Positions 1 to 9,135 of a stretch of DNA of 64,000 nucleotides are shown here, one piece after another. A model generated the notes under the pieces. That model was given only the letters and a program-made list of their open reading frames with translations, searched no databases and was not told where the DNA came from. Made by a program: the position numbers and the translations under genes. The DNA comes from JACVRW01 sp963728155 (GTDB lineage: Bacteria > Actinomycetota > Thermoleophilia > Solirubrobacterales > Thermoleophilaceae). Every line of letters begins with the position of its first letter. The stretch's first letter is position 1. The DNA lies in the NCBI GenBank assembly GCA_963728155.1, contig CAVSJF010000006.1, positions 744,001 through 808,000 of the forward strand, given 5' to 3'.

Positions 1-29
1 CGGACGCCGCCGAGTGCTCCACTGGGGCC

Positions 30-927
30 ATGTTCGAGGAGGGGCAGCTCTACTCACCGGTCACCGCCGCGGCGGACGGAGAGGTGACCGTCCATCTCAG
101 CGACGACCATCCGGGAGCCGGCGATCCCGAGTACCGCCGGCGCCGCGCCGACATCGCCGCGCTCGCCCTCGCCTGGCGCCCGGGTGAGCCCGCGCCCGAG
201 GTCGAGTACTCGGAGGCCGAGCAGAACGTGTGGCGCACCGTCTCGCGCGAGCTCGCGCCCAAGCACGAGGCTCTGGCCATCGGCGAGTTCCTCGAGGCCA
301 AGGCGGCGCTCGACCTGCCCGCCGACGAGGTCCCGAGCCTCGACCTGGTCAGCGAGCGGCTGGCCCCCATCACCGGCTTTCGCTACGTCCCGGCCGCGGG
401 GCTCGTCCCGCTGCGCGAGTTCTACGGCTCGCTCTCCGAGCGGCTGTTTCACTCCACCCAGTACGTCCGCCATCCCGAGCGTGCCGCTGTACACCCCGGA
501 GCCGGACATCATCCACGAGGTCATCGGCCACGGGCACCTGCTCGCCTCCCCCACGTTCTCCCGGCTGCACCATCTGACCGGCGAGGCCACCCACCGCCTC
601 CGCGACGAGGAGAACCTGCGCTTTCTCTCGCGCGTGTTCTGGTTCACCGTCGAGTTCGGGGTGGTCGTCGAGGACGGCGAGCTGCGCGCCTACGGCGCCG
701 GCATCCTCTCCTCTTACGGAGAGATCGACGAGTTCCGCGCCATGGAGCACCGGCCGCTCGACCTACTCGAGATGGGCACGGCCGACTACGACATCACCCA
801 CTACCAGCCCGTGCTCTACCGCGCCGAGTCGATCGACGAGGTGCGCGAGGTGGTCGGCGGATTTCTCACGAGCTGCACCGACGAGTCGATCGCCGAGATG
901 CGCTCGCGCGCGGGCGCGCCCGTCTAG
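30..927 (+). CDS. Aromatic amino acid hydroxylase (probable phenylalanine 4-monooxygenase), frameshifted
   Basis: Likely Fe(II)- and pterin-dependent hydroxylase turning phenylalanine into tyrosine in the cytoplasm. The frame starting at 30 (MFEEGQLYSP) gives about 150 residues up to YVRHP. The rest (VPLYTPEPDIIHE, the iron-binding HEVIGH pair, then ILSSYGEIDEF) lies in another frame that ends at 927. Dropping one C from the CCC at 474-476 restores RHPSVPLYTP, so a one-base error or mutation is the simplest reading. The joined length, about 298 residues, suits the bacterial monomeric family. The frame is open to the left window edge, so a longer N-terminus is possible. Its stop overlaps that of the opposing esterase (CTAG at 924-927). 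Tryptophan hydroxylase cannot be excluded from sequence alone. Confidence 0.8.
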
Positions 928-1564
928 AGCGTCGCCGCCAGCCAGTCCACCGCGCTCGGCATCACCTTCGGATCGATGTGGTGCGCGGCGTCGGTCTCGT
1001 GGTACTCGGGCTCGAGCCCTCCGCGCTCGAGAAGCTCGCGGGCGCGCCGGGCGAACTCCACCCCGATCACCGGATCGCTGCGGCCGTGCGCGATGAAGGC
1101 GCGCAGGCCGGGCCGGCTCTCGAGCTCGGGCGCCCATCCCTCGACCGTGGGCACGAAGCCGGAGAGGGCGAGCACGCCCGGCCGGCGCCGGGCGCCCGGG
1201 GCCGAGCCCGAGCGAGTAGCTCATCACCGCGCCCATGGAGAAGCCCCCGAGCACGGTCTGCTCGGCGGTGAAGCCCGTGCGCTCCCAGAGCTCGTCGTAC
1301 AGCTCGGCGAGAGCCGCGACCGCCGCCTCGAAGGTAGGGCGGTCGGGATGACCAACCCGCTCCACGACGTACCAGTGGTAACCCGGCCACCCCGCCAGGG
1401 TGAGCGGGCGCGCGGGGGCTGACCACATGCAGTCGCCGCTGCGGATCGAGCACGTCGCCCAGACCGAGCAGATCGACCTCGTCCGCGCCGCGGCCGTGGT
1501 GTAGGACAAGCAGGCCGGCCGGATCGCCGCCGGCCGGGCGCTCGCGTACGACGAGGGCGCTCAC
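924..1564 (-). CDS. Carboxylesterase/phospholipase-type alpha/beta hydrolase, two frameshifts
   Basis: Small serine esterase of the Abhydrolase_2 (carboxylesterase/phospholipase) type; substrate unknown. Three frame pieces join into one protein of about 212 residues: an N-terminal part with LLVLHHGRG (oxyanion region), a middle part with the nucleophile elbow GFSMGA, and a C-terminal part with the acid in HGRSDPVI and the catalytic His in AAHHIDP. The frame changes fall near the G run at 1413-1418 and in the GC run near 1180-1205. I place the start at GTG 1564, giving (M)SALVVRERPAGG, because upstream residues of the longer frame look non-coding. It is divergent from the ureohydrolase, 51 bp away, and overlaps the hydroxylase stop. 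Confidence 0.7.
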
Positions 1565-1615
1565 CGCGCGGCAGGCTACCGGCGGCGGGCATGGCCCGGT
1601 AGGTTCGCCCTCGCG

Positions 1616-2717
1616 ATGAGCACGCCCGATCGCTACGACCTCAACCCCCGCGAAGGTCCCGCGCACGCGGGGGTGGGCGCCACCTTCTGCGGCCGGCCGC
1701 TCGTCCAGGGGCCGGAGGGACTCGAGGGTGCGGACGTCGCGGTGCTCGGCGCGCCGTTCGACGACGGAACCTCCAACCGTCCCGGGACGCGCTTCGGTCC
1801 GCGAGCGATCAGGGAGGCGGACGAGTCGGGCCGCTATGGCCGTCCGAACATGACGTTAGGTTTGGATCCCTTCGACGTGCTCGAAGTCGTCGACTACGGG
1901 GACGCCGAGGTCGCGCCGGCCGATTTGGCCCGCTCACACGCATCTCTAACCGTCAGGTTGAGGGAGATACTTGGTGCTGGAGCGGTGCCGTTGGTGCTCG
2001 GTGGCGACCACTCGCTGTCCCTCCCCACGCTGAGGGTGTTGGCCGAGAAACACGGGCCCGGCGGGTACGCGGTGCTGCACTTCGACACCCACGCCGACAC
2101 CGCGGAGGAGCTGTACGGGGTTCGGCTCTCGCACGGCACGCCGTTCCGGCTCGCGGTCGACGAAGGGGTCCTGCGCGGCGACCAGATCGTGCAGGTCGGG
2201 CTGCGGGGCACGTGGCCGGGCCCGGAGGAGTTCGGCTGGATGCGCGGCGAGGGTTTTCGCTGGCACACCATGGCCGAGATCGAGGAACGCGGCGTGGCCG
2301 CCGTGGTGGGCGACGCGACCCGGGCGGTCGCGGAGGCCGCTCCGCGCGCCTACCTCACCGTGGACATCGACGTGCTCGACCCGGCCTTCGCGCCCGGCAC
2401 CGGCACGCCGGAGCCGGGGGGCCTGACCACCCGGGAGCTTCTGTGGGCGGTGCGCCACGCATCGCGCGAGCTCGACCTGTGCGCCGCGGACGTGGTCGAG
2501 GTGTGCCCGCCGTTCGACCACGCGGGCATCACCGCCCTGGCCGCCGAGCGGGTCGCTCTGGAGATGCTCGCGGGGATGGCGGCGCGCCGTGCCGGCTGGT
2601 CCTATCGCCCTCTCGCGCGTGCTCGCGCGCGAGAAGAACAGGCCTTCGCCGCAAGCCGCGGAAGAAATTTTTTCGTCAAAGTCCTCGTCAGACTTGTCCG
2701 AACGTGGCACCATGTAG
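1616..2717 (+). CDS. Agmatinase/arginase-family ureohydrolase
   Basis: Binuclear manganese hydrolase that cleaves urea from a guanidino compound (agmatine or a related guanidino acid). All metal-binding motifs are present: GGDHSLSLP, HFDTHADT and the SxDxDxxDP-type segment read here as TVDIDVLDPAFAPGTGTPEPGG (the family signature). ATG 1616 gives MSTPDRYDLN. The 3' end is uncertain. The frame does not stop after the expected C-terminus (near GWSYRP, about 2610) but runs on across the next genes to 4651. A one-base shift near 2610 would give a stop at 2715-2717, which I use here. Agmatinase is the commonest identity, but guanidinobutyrase or similar cannot be separated by eye. Confidence 0.8.
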
Positions 2718-2726
2718 CGCAGGCCT

Positions 2727-3977
2727 ATGAACCGCCCCCCGATTCTCGGCGTTGCGATTACTGCTGCGGCTCTGCTCGTGCTGAGCGCCGGTACCGCGCG
2801 CGCCAACGCTCCGGCGCCGCTTCCCTTCGAGGGCGTGGACGCCGCGGAGCCCCCTACGCGCGCCGGCCGAACCGGCTCCCACGGTTCCCGAGGTCGTGGT
2901 CCCCGAGGTGCGGCGACGGACACCGTGGTCACCCTGCCGGTGGCCGCCTCCCGCGCCCGCTCTCCCCGATCCCGTGGTCACCGATCCGGTGGTCGTGGAT
3001 CCGGTCACCCCCGTTGCGGTCGAGCCGGTCACTCCGGTCGAGGCGTCGCCGACGGTCGTCGACCCCGCGGTGCCCGATGAGATCGGCGCCGCAGATCCTT
3101 CGCCCGAGATCCAGCCGGTGGAGACGGAGACCGCCAAGGCCACCGCCACTCAGGCCGACGCCCCGGTTACCGACGGGCGGGCCATCCCCGGCGGCGCCTC
3201 GGGCGGCGAGCCTCCGGCGGGCACCGTCGGGTGTGATCCTCGAGCAGCTGCTGCCCACGGTCGAGCGCCAGCTGCGCGGCGTCGAGACCCAGATGAACGA
3301 TCTTCAACAGCACCTGGCCGGTGGAGGCCAGCCGGCCGCCGAGAGCCTGGTGCGCCTGCGCAAGAGCCTCGAGCTGATCGCGCCGGCCCTCGCCGCGCTC
3401 GGCGCCCACGATGTCTTCGGCCGCCTCAGCCCAGAGCTCCGCGAGCTTCTCCAGCGCGTGCAGGCGCAGCTCGGCACCACCAACGCCACGGCCGCTGAGC
3501 TGGCGGCCGCTCTGCGCCGAGCCGGCGTGCGCGGGCCCGAGCTGGCGCTGCTGATGCGCGAGCTTCAGCGCTTCCAGGCGCTAGGTCCGTCGCTCGCGCC
3601 GGACCTCCAGCTGACGGCGAGCCAGCCGCTTTACGCAACTCCGGACGTTGCGTACACATACGGCGAGACGACGTCGATCGCGCCCGCGACTCCGGTCGCC
3701 TCGGGCCACGAGGCCGGCGGCTCGGACCGCCGCGCGGCGTCGGCGCCGGCCGCCGCGCCGGCCCAGCCGGCGGGCCCCGACCGATCTTCTCCCCCAGACC
3801 GCAGCCTCGGGATCGGCCAGTGCCGGCCCGGGCGGCGCCTTCTCCGCGGCAGGGCTCGCAGGCCTCGCCGCACTGCTCGGCACCCTCCTGCTGCCGCGGC
3901 TCCTGTCGCGGGTGCAGCTGCCGCTGATGCGTTGCTACGCAGCGGTGTTCCTGGTGCCCCTGCAGCGCCCGGGCTAA
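2727..3977 (+). CDS. Secreted, membrane-anchored PV-rich surface protein (unrecognised), several frameshifts
   Basis: I do not recognise the family. It starts with a clear signal peptide (MNRPPILGVAITAAALLVLSAG, probable cleavage after TARA). A low-complexity stretch of short DPVV/EPVTPV units follows around 2960-3080, then a helical region at about 3235-3600 rich in Leu, Glu and Gln (QLLPTVERQLRGVETQ; LRELLQRVQAQL). A C-terminal hydrophobic segment (GLAGLAALLGTLLLPRLL) ends in a short basic tail with stop at 3977. These parts lie in three different frames with switches near 2850-2920, 3225 and 3790, so the intact protein of about 415 residues is a reconstruction. The architecture suggests a cell-surface protein with an extracellular stalk and helical domain. 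No conserved catalytic motif is visible. Confidence 0.55.
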
Positions 3978-4060
3978 CCCTCCCGCCCCAAGCGATAGAT
4001 CCCTGGCCGGACCCCGATGGGTCTGGCCGCAAGACCCAATCGCAAGAGCAGGAGCAGCCC

Positions 4061-4651
4061 ATGGGTTCAAGACTGGTGGCTCCCCACCCCCTTATCCCGG
4101 CGCCTCCACGCGCCGCACCAACCACAAAATTGAGGACAGCCAAAGCCCCGCCGATCACGGACGAGGCCGGCCGGCGCTGCCCGATGACGGCCATCGCCGG
4201 AATGCTGCGCAACGGCTTCGGCTCGGCCTCGGGCCGGGCGCCCTCGCCCTCGGCGGCCGACACGCTGCGTGAAGCGTGGCTTCCCGCCGAAGCGGCGAGC
4301 GGAGCGGCGGCCCGAACGATCGTCTCCGAGGCGGCGGCCGACGCCGGACTCGACGGCGGACGGACGTGGGACCTGATGCTCGCCACGAGCGAGGCGTTCG
4401 CCAACGCGGTCCAGCACGGCAAGCCCTGGCCCAACGAGTGCATCCTGCTCCGGGCCGAGAGGTGCGCGCAGGGCGTTCGCGTCGAGGTGACCGACTGCGG
4501 AAGCTTCGACAGTCAGCTCGCCCCGGCCGCCCTCGACGACACCAGCGGGCGCGGGATTCAGATCATCGCGGCGATCGTCGATCGCCTCGAGGTGCAGAAC
4601 GGCAACGGCCGGACGCTGGTCCGCTTCGAGAAGCACGCCAACGGAGCGTGA
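4061..4651 (+). CDS. RsbW-like anti-sigma factor / serine kinase ATPase domain protein
   Basis: GHKL-type ATPase of the RsbW/SpoIIAB class, which normally binds a sigma factor or phosphorylates an anti-sigma-factor antagonist. The N-box (EAFANAVQHG), G1 box (VTDCGSFDS) and G2 box (GRGIQIIAAIVD) are all present in the last 120 residues. ATG 4061 has AGGAG about six bases upstream. The first 40 residues look unstructured, so ATG 4184 or 4202 is a realistic alternative start. No sigma factor or antagonist (STAS) gene is adjacent, so the partner lies elsewhere. The stop faces the LtrA gene on the other strand. Confidence 0.75.
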   Translation: MGSRLVAPHPLIPAPPRAAPTTKLRTAKAPPITDEAGRRCPMTAIAGMLRNGFGSASGRAPSPSAADTLREAWLPAEAASGAAARTIVSEAAADAGLDGGRTWDLMLATSEAFANAVQHGKPWPNECILLRAERCAQGVRVEVTDCGSFDSQLAPAALDDTSGRGIQIIAAIVDRLEVQNGNGRTLVRFEKHANGA

Positions 4652-4663
4652 TGACGGGCGGGG

Positions 4664-5843
4664 TCACGATGAGAGCTCGACCGCACTCGCGACGGCTTGC
4701 CCGCGCGTGCTCGTAGACGATCACGGCCACCAGCACGGCCACGATGGACCCCGCCAGCACAAGTCCGGACACAACGCCACCCAGAGCGCCGATCGCCACA
4801 CAGGCGAGCGCCCCGATCAACCTGCGAGGGGCTGATCGAGCCGGCCATGCGGAGGCGAAACAAAGAGAGAGCGACGAGATAGATGGCCGGTCCGGCTACC
4901 ACAGCGGCCACCTCGGCGCCCGGCAGCACTTCCGTGGGATGCGCGATCACCAGCTCATCCCCCACCGCTGCCACGATCACTCCCAGCACGATCACCACGT
5001 GCAGATACGTATACGCATCCCTCGCGGCGAGGGTGCGGTTCTCGCTTCGCTCCAGTGCCTGCTGCGCCAGCGCGGCGGCCGAGTCGAAGTAGAGCCACCA
5101 GAGCGCAGCGGACCCCAGGAACGCGATCCCGAAGGCGGCCACCCGGGCCGCGTCGAGATCCAGGTCCGACAGCGTCGCTCCCGTCAGCACGATCGATTCG
5201 CCCAGCGCGATGATCACGAAGAGCTGGAAGCGCTCCGCGAAGTGGCTCGTCTCGAGCTCCCACGCGCTGGGATCCACCCTGGGCAGCCCGGGCACCCAGA
5301 AGGTCACGAGCGGCGCCCCGTAGTCGAGCGCCAGCGCGATCAGCCAGAGCACCACCTGACCGGTCCCTCCGATCACCGCACCGGCCAGCCAGAGGACGCC
5401 CCGAGGCCACGAACCACAGCAGGATGCGCGAGGCCCGCGTGCGCTCCCGTGACCCGGCAGGGGCGGCGACGAAGGTCAGGAAGGCGGTGCGGCCGACCTG
5501 GATGGCCACGTACCCGCCGGCGAACAGCAGCGCCCGGTCCCCGAAGGCATCGGGGATCGCGACCGCCATCACGAGGCTGGCCAGCATCACGGCGATCAAC
5601 ACCAGCCGCACCACGGGCGACACGGGATCGAGCTCGTTGGTGGCCCACGTCGTGTAGTTCCACGACCACCAGACCACGAGCAGGACGAGCACCGACTGCC
5701 CCACCCCCGTCCAGTCCAGGTGATCGAGCAGCAGGTGGGAGACCTGCGTGATCGCGAACACGAAGACCAGGTCGTAGAAGAGCTCGAGCGTGGTGGCCCG
5801 CTGCTTCCTCGCCGGCGGCCACCCGTCGTCCGTATCGGCCCAT
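4664..5843 (-). CDS. Low-temperature-requirement A (LtrA) family membrane protein, frameshifted
   Basis: Polytopic membrane protein of the LtrA family; its biochemical role is unknown. The diagnostic start TTLELFYDLVFVFAITQ is followed by many hydrophobic segments (VLVLLVVWWSWNYTTW; ALLFAGGYVAIQVGR; FQLFVIIALGESIV; YTYLHVVIVLGVIVAAVGDE). The protein is spread over frames with switches near 5840, 5390 and 4825. ATG 5843 is the only obvious start but needs the first shift. The extreme 3' end is unclear: the last frame runs into the neighbouring ATPase gene to 4563, and another frame would stop at 4664. It is divergent from the NTF2-like gene. Family assignment is firm; the boundaries are not. 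Confidence 0.7.
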
Positions 5844-5896
5844 GCGGCCGGACTAAAGCACGATCGGGTGTGAGGGGTCTGAGATGCTGCTTGGGC

Positions 5897-6317
5897 ATGG
5901 GCGCGAACTCAGACATGCTGCATCGAGGGCTACGAGGCCTGGAACCGCGACGACTGCGAGGCGTGGCTGCGGCTGCTCGACCCGGAAGTCGAGATCCGCA
6001 CCTCGGGCATCTTTCCCGACCTGGCCGCGGTCTACCGCGGCCACGAGCGGGCCAGGAAGTTCTGGCGCCAGATGCACGAGCCCTGGGAGCTCTTTCGCAT
6101 CGACGTGGAGGACATGCAGGAGGAGGGCGACTGGGTGGCCGCCGCCATCCGCTTCCGCGCCCGCGGGGTGGACAGCGGGGTCGATGTCGACATGCGCTTC
6201 GGCCACGCGATCCGCATACAGGACGGCCTGGCGATGGAGTTCGTGACCCGGCGCACCGCGGAGGAGGCGCGCGAGGCGCTGCCGCGGGCCCGGGCCGGCA
6301 AGCGCTCGACGGTCTAG
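5897..6317 (+). CDS. NTF2-like / SnoaL-type small protein, frameshifted near start
   Basis: Small alpha+beta barrel protein of the SnoaL/NTF2-like superfamily, which includes isomerases, dehydratases and non-enzymatic binding proteins. The pattern EGYEAWNRDDCEAWLRLLDPEVEI, then a GHERARKFWRQ helix and three long strands, is typical of the fold. The frame carrying the domain has no start codon, but MGANSDML at 5897 in the neighbouring frame leads straight into it, so a one-base shift near 5919 is likely. The length of about 140 residues is normal. The 209 bp between this stop and the acyl-CoA mutase stop hold only the nested hairpin listed separately. Confidence 0.6.
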
Positions 6318-6422
6318 CGCTTACGCAAGGCGGCGGCGGATTTACGCACGCGGCCCCGCGGCCTCATGGGGGCCCTCTGAAGGTCCCGCTCCGCCGGTCG
6401 GCGCTGACCCCGCCCCTGACCG

Positions 6423-6480
6423 CCCAGATGGGTTCCCGCCCGATCCGGCCCGGGCGGGAGTGAAGTCCCGATCCCATCTG
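6423..6480. terminator. Nested hairpin between convergent genes (probable bidirectional terminator)
   Basis: Inner stem TCCCGCCCG (6434-6442) pairs perfectly with CGGGCGGGA (6451-6459) around an 8-base loop. Outer arms CAGATGGG (6425-6432) and CCCATCTG (6473-6480) also pair perfectly. It sits between the convergent NTF2-like and acyl-CoA mutase genes. There is no T run, so termination would not be the classical intrinsic type. A structured RNA or repeat unit is an alternative. Confidence 0.45.
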
Positions 6481-6526
6481 CGCGGCCAGAACCGGCCCGA
6501 ATGGGCGAGTCATCCCACCAGCTACG

Positions 6527-8155
6527 TCAGAAGACGGGCGTCTCGGTGTAGGTGCCGAACACGCGCTGCAGCGAGCCGATGATCTCGCCCTCGGTGGCGT
6601 GGACCCGGGCGGCGTCCAGGAGCGGCTCCATGAGGTTGCGGTCGGCCGCGGCCGCGTCGCGGAGCTCGTCCAGGGCGCGCTCCACCGCGGCGCCGTCGCG
6701 CCGCGCGCGGACCGCCTGCACACGACCGATCTGCTTGCGCTCCAGCTCCACCGGGATGCTGAGCAGCTCCAGGGAGCGGTCCTCGACCTGCTGATAGCGG
6801 TTCACGCCCACGATGATCCGGTCACCGCGCTCGATCTCCTCCTGCAGCTGGAAGGAGGCGTCGGCGATCTCGCGCTGCGGGTAGTTCTGCTTGACGGCCT
6901 CCACCATGCCCCCGAGCTCGTCGATGGTGGCGAAGTAGGCGTAGGCGGCCTCCTCGATGCGGTCGGTGAGCGACTCGACGAAGTAGGACCCGCCGAGCGG
7001 ATCGATCGTGTGGGTGACCCCGGTCTCGTGAGCGATGATCTGCTGGGTGCGCAACGCCACCCGCACGGCCCCCTCGGTGGGGAGCGCGAGGGCCTCGTCA
7101 TAGGAGTTGGTGTGCAGCGACTGGGTCCCGCCCAGCACCGCCGAGAGGGCCTCGGTGGCCGTCCGGACGATGTTGTTGAGGGGCTGCTGGGCGGTGAGCG
7201 AAACCCCCGCGGTCTGGGTGTGGAAGCGCATGAGCAGGGAGCGCTCGTCCTTGGCCCCGTAGGTGTCGCGCAGCTCCCGGGCCCAGATCCGCCGCGCGGC
7301 CCGGTACTTGGCCACCTCCTCGAAGAAGTCGATGTGGGCGTTGAAGAAGAAGGAGAGGCGGGGGGCGAACTCGTCCACCTCGAGGCCTCGCTCGAGCGCG
7401 TGCTCGATGTAGGTGAAACCGTCCTTGAGGGTGAAGGCGAGCTCCTGCTGGGCGGTCGAGCCGGCCTCGCGTATGTGGTACCCCGAGATCGACACGGGGT
7501 GCCATCGCGGCATGCTGCGGGAGCAGTACTCGACCATGTCCGTGACCAGGCGCATCGCCGGGTCGATGGGAAAGCACCACTCCTTCTGGGCGATGTACTC
7601 CTTGAGGATGTCGGTCTGGATCGTGCCGGCCAGCTGCTCGGCGGGCACGCCCTGGCGCTCGGCCGCCACCACGTAGAAGGCCAGCATGATGGCCGCCGGC
7701 GCGTTGATGGTCATCGACGTGGAGACCGACCCGGTGTCGATTCCCGCGAACAGCGTCTCCATGTCGTCCAGCGAGTCGATCGCCACGCCCTCGCGGCCCA
7801 CCTCGCCCTCGGAGCGCGCGTGGTCGGAATCGTGGCCCATCAGGCTGGGCATGTCGAAGGCCGTCGACAGCCCGGTCTGGCCGTGGTCGAGGAGATAGCG
7901 GAAGCGCTCGTTGGTCTCCTCCGCGGTGCCGAAGCCGGCGAACTGGCGCATCGTCCAGAGGCGCCCGCGATACATCGACGGATAGACCCCGCGCGTGAAT
8001 GGGAACTCGCCGGGGAAGCCGACCCGGTCAAACGGCGGAAGATCGTCGGGACCGTAGAGCGGCTCGACCGGCTCGCCGCTCAACGTGGTGAACAGGGCGT
8101 CCCGCTCGGGCGTGCGAGCAAAGCGCTCGCGATACCAGCGCTCGGCATCCGTCAT
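6527..8155 (-). CDS. Cobalamin-dependent acyl-CoA mutase, large (catalytic) subunit
   Basis: TIM-barrel subunit of the methylmalonyl-CoA / isobutyryl-CoA / 2-hydroxyisobutyryl-CoA mutase family, which rearranges acyl-CoA carbon skeletons with adenosylcobalamin. Family hallmarks are YPSMYRGRLWTMRQFAGFGT near residue 55, GTIQTDILKEYIAQ, SISGYHIREAG, FHTQTAGVSLTAQQP and LGGTQSLHTN. At 542 residues it lacks the C-terminal B12-binding domain found in fused mutases, so a separate small subunit is needed; none is in the window. I use ATG 8155 (MTDAERWYRE) rather than the longer frame. The IAQKEW segment resembles isobutyryl-CoA mutase-type subunits, so methylmalonyl-CoA should not be assumed as substrate. 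It is divergent from the hydroxyacyl-CoA dehydrogenase. Confidence 0.85.
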   Translation of the reverse strand: MTDAERWYRERFARTPERDALFTTLSGEPVEPLYGPDDLPPFDRVGFPGEFPFTRGVYPSMYRGRLWTMRQFAGFGTAEETNERFRYLLDHGQTGLSTAFDMPSLMGHDSDHARSEGEVGREGVAIDSLDDMETLFAGIDTGSVSTSMTINAPAAIMLAFYVVAAERQGVPAEQLAGTIQTDILKEYIAQKEWCFPIDPAMRLVTDMVEYCSRSMPRWHPVSISGYHIREAGSTAQQELAFTLKDGFTYIEHALERGLEVDEFAPRLSFFFNAHIDFFEEVAKYRAARRIWARELRDTYGAKDERSLLMRFHTQTAGVSLTAQQPLNNIVRTATEALSAVLGGTQSLHTNSYDEALALPTEGAVRVALRTQQIIAHETGVTHTIDPLGGSYFVESLTDRIEEAAYAYFATIDELGGMVEAVKQNYPQREIADASFQLQEEIERGDRIIVGVNRYQQVEDRSLELLSIPVELERKQIGRVQAVRARRDGAAVERALDELRDAAAADRNLMEPLLDAARVHATEGEIIGSLQRVFGTYTETPVF

Positions 8156-8250
8156 CACTGCCGATGTAGGCGGAGGCCCGATATTAGGAATGTCGCATAC
8201 CTGGTAGCTTGCCGTCAAGAGCGGTGGTCGCGCACGAGGAGGTTATGAAC

Positions 8251-9135
8251 ATGCCGGCGAGGATGCTCGGGGTGGTCGGAGGTGGCTTCATGGGATCGGG
8301 TATCGCCGAGTCGGCTGCCCGCGCGGGCTTCGACGTGGCGTTGGTCGAGCCGGAGGCCGCCGGCCTGGAGTCGTCGCGCGCACGAGTCGAGGGCTCGGTC
8401 GACCGTGCCGTGAGCGGCGGGAAGCTCGCCCCGGAGGACGCCGCTCCCCTGCTCGAGCGGATCGATTACTCCTCCGAGCTCGACGCCGTCACCGGCGCCG
8501 AGCTGGTCGTCGAGGCGGTGTTCGAGGATCCGCAGCTCAAGGGTCCGCTCTTCCGTCGCCTCGACGAGATGCTGCCCGGGGAGACCATCCTCGCGTCGAA
8601 CACCTCGTCGATCCCCATAGCCCAGCTCGCTTCATGGACGTCTCGGCCCGAGCGGGTGCTGGGGCTGCACTTCTTCTCGCCCGTGCCGGTGATGAAGCTG
8701 GTCGAGGTGGTGGTCGCGCTCGATACGGCGGCCGAGACCGTGGAGCGCGCCGAGGCGTTCGTGAGCGAGCTCGGCAAGCGGCCGATCCGCACGAAGGACC
8801 GCTCCGGCTTCATCGTGAACATGCTCTTGGTGCCGTACCTGATGGCCGCCGTGCGTATGTACGAGGACGGCTTCGCCACCCGCGAGAACATCGACGAGGG
8901 CATGAAGCTGGGCTGCGGGCATCCGATGGGCCCGCTCGCCCTGTGTGACTTCATCGGCCTCGACGTGCTCTACGCGGTCTGCGACTCGCTCTACGAGGAG
9001 TTCAAGCGGTCCGAGTACGCACCGCCGCCACTGCTCAAGCGCATGGTCGTATCCGGCCACCACGGCCGTAAGACGGGCCGCGGCTTCTACGAGTACGAAG
9101 CCCGGCCCCAGGAGGTCAGCGCGGCGAGCCGCTGA
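8251..9135 (+). CDS. 3-hydroxybutyryl-CoA (3-hydroxyacyl-CoA) dehydrogenase
   Basis: NAD-dependent oxidation of 3-hydroxyacyl-CoA in beta-oxidation or butanoate metabolism. The N-terminal Rossmann motif is GVVGGGFMGSGIAESAARAG. The family motifs LASNTSSIPI, GLHFFSPVPVMKLVEVV and KDRSGFIVNMLLVPYL follow, with the C-terminal domain motif LGCGHPMGPLALCDFIGLD. AGGAGG at 8237-8242 lies 8 bases before ATG 8251 and only 2 before ATG 8245, so 8251 is preferred. Length of about 294 residues is normal for the single-function enzyme. The 3' end overlaps the MarR gene on the opposite strand by 20 bp. Confidence 0.88.
   Translation: MPARMLGVVGGGFMGSGIAESAARAGFDVALVEPEAAGLESSRARVEGSVDRAVSGGKLAPEDAAPLLERIDYSSELDAVTGAELVVEAVFEDPQLKGPLFRRLDEMLPGETILASNTSSIPIAQLASWTSRPERVLGLHFFSPVPVMKLVEVVVALDTAAETVERAEAFVSELGKRPIRTKDRSGFIVNMLLVPYLMAAVRMYEDGFATRENIDEGMKLGCGHPMGPLALCDFIGLDVLYAVCDSLYEEFKRSEYAPPPLLKRMVVSGHHGRKTGRGFYEYEARPQEVSAASR

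Noticed and set aside
2955..3080. Tandem DNA repeat or CRISPR-like array in the PV-rich region
   Set aside because: Units are short, irregular and follow codon structure (GATCCGGTGGTC-like), as in a low-complexity protein stretch; no spacers.
1616..4651. A single 1011-residue frame joining ureohydrolase to the RsbW-like ATPase
   Set aside because: The middle is Arg/Pro/Ser-rich read-through; a signal-peptide protein and a good ribosome site with ATG at 4061 lie inside it. It is better explained by a lost stop (frameshift) near 2610.
6599..8248. Long open frame opposite the acyl-CoA mutase gene
   Set aside because: Antisense frame produced by high GC codon use; Val/Gly/Arg/His-rich with no motif. 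Similar long antisense frames at 14635-16407, 27935-29584 and 38211-40547 were dropped for the same reason.
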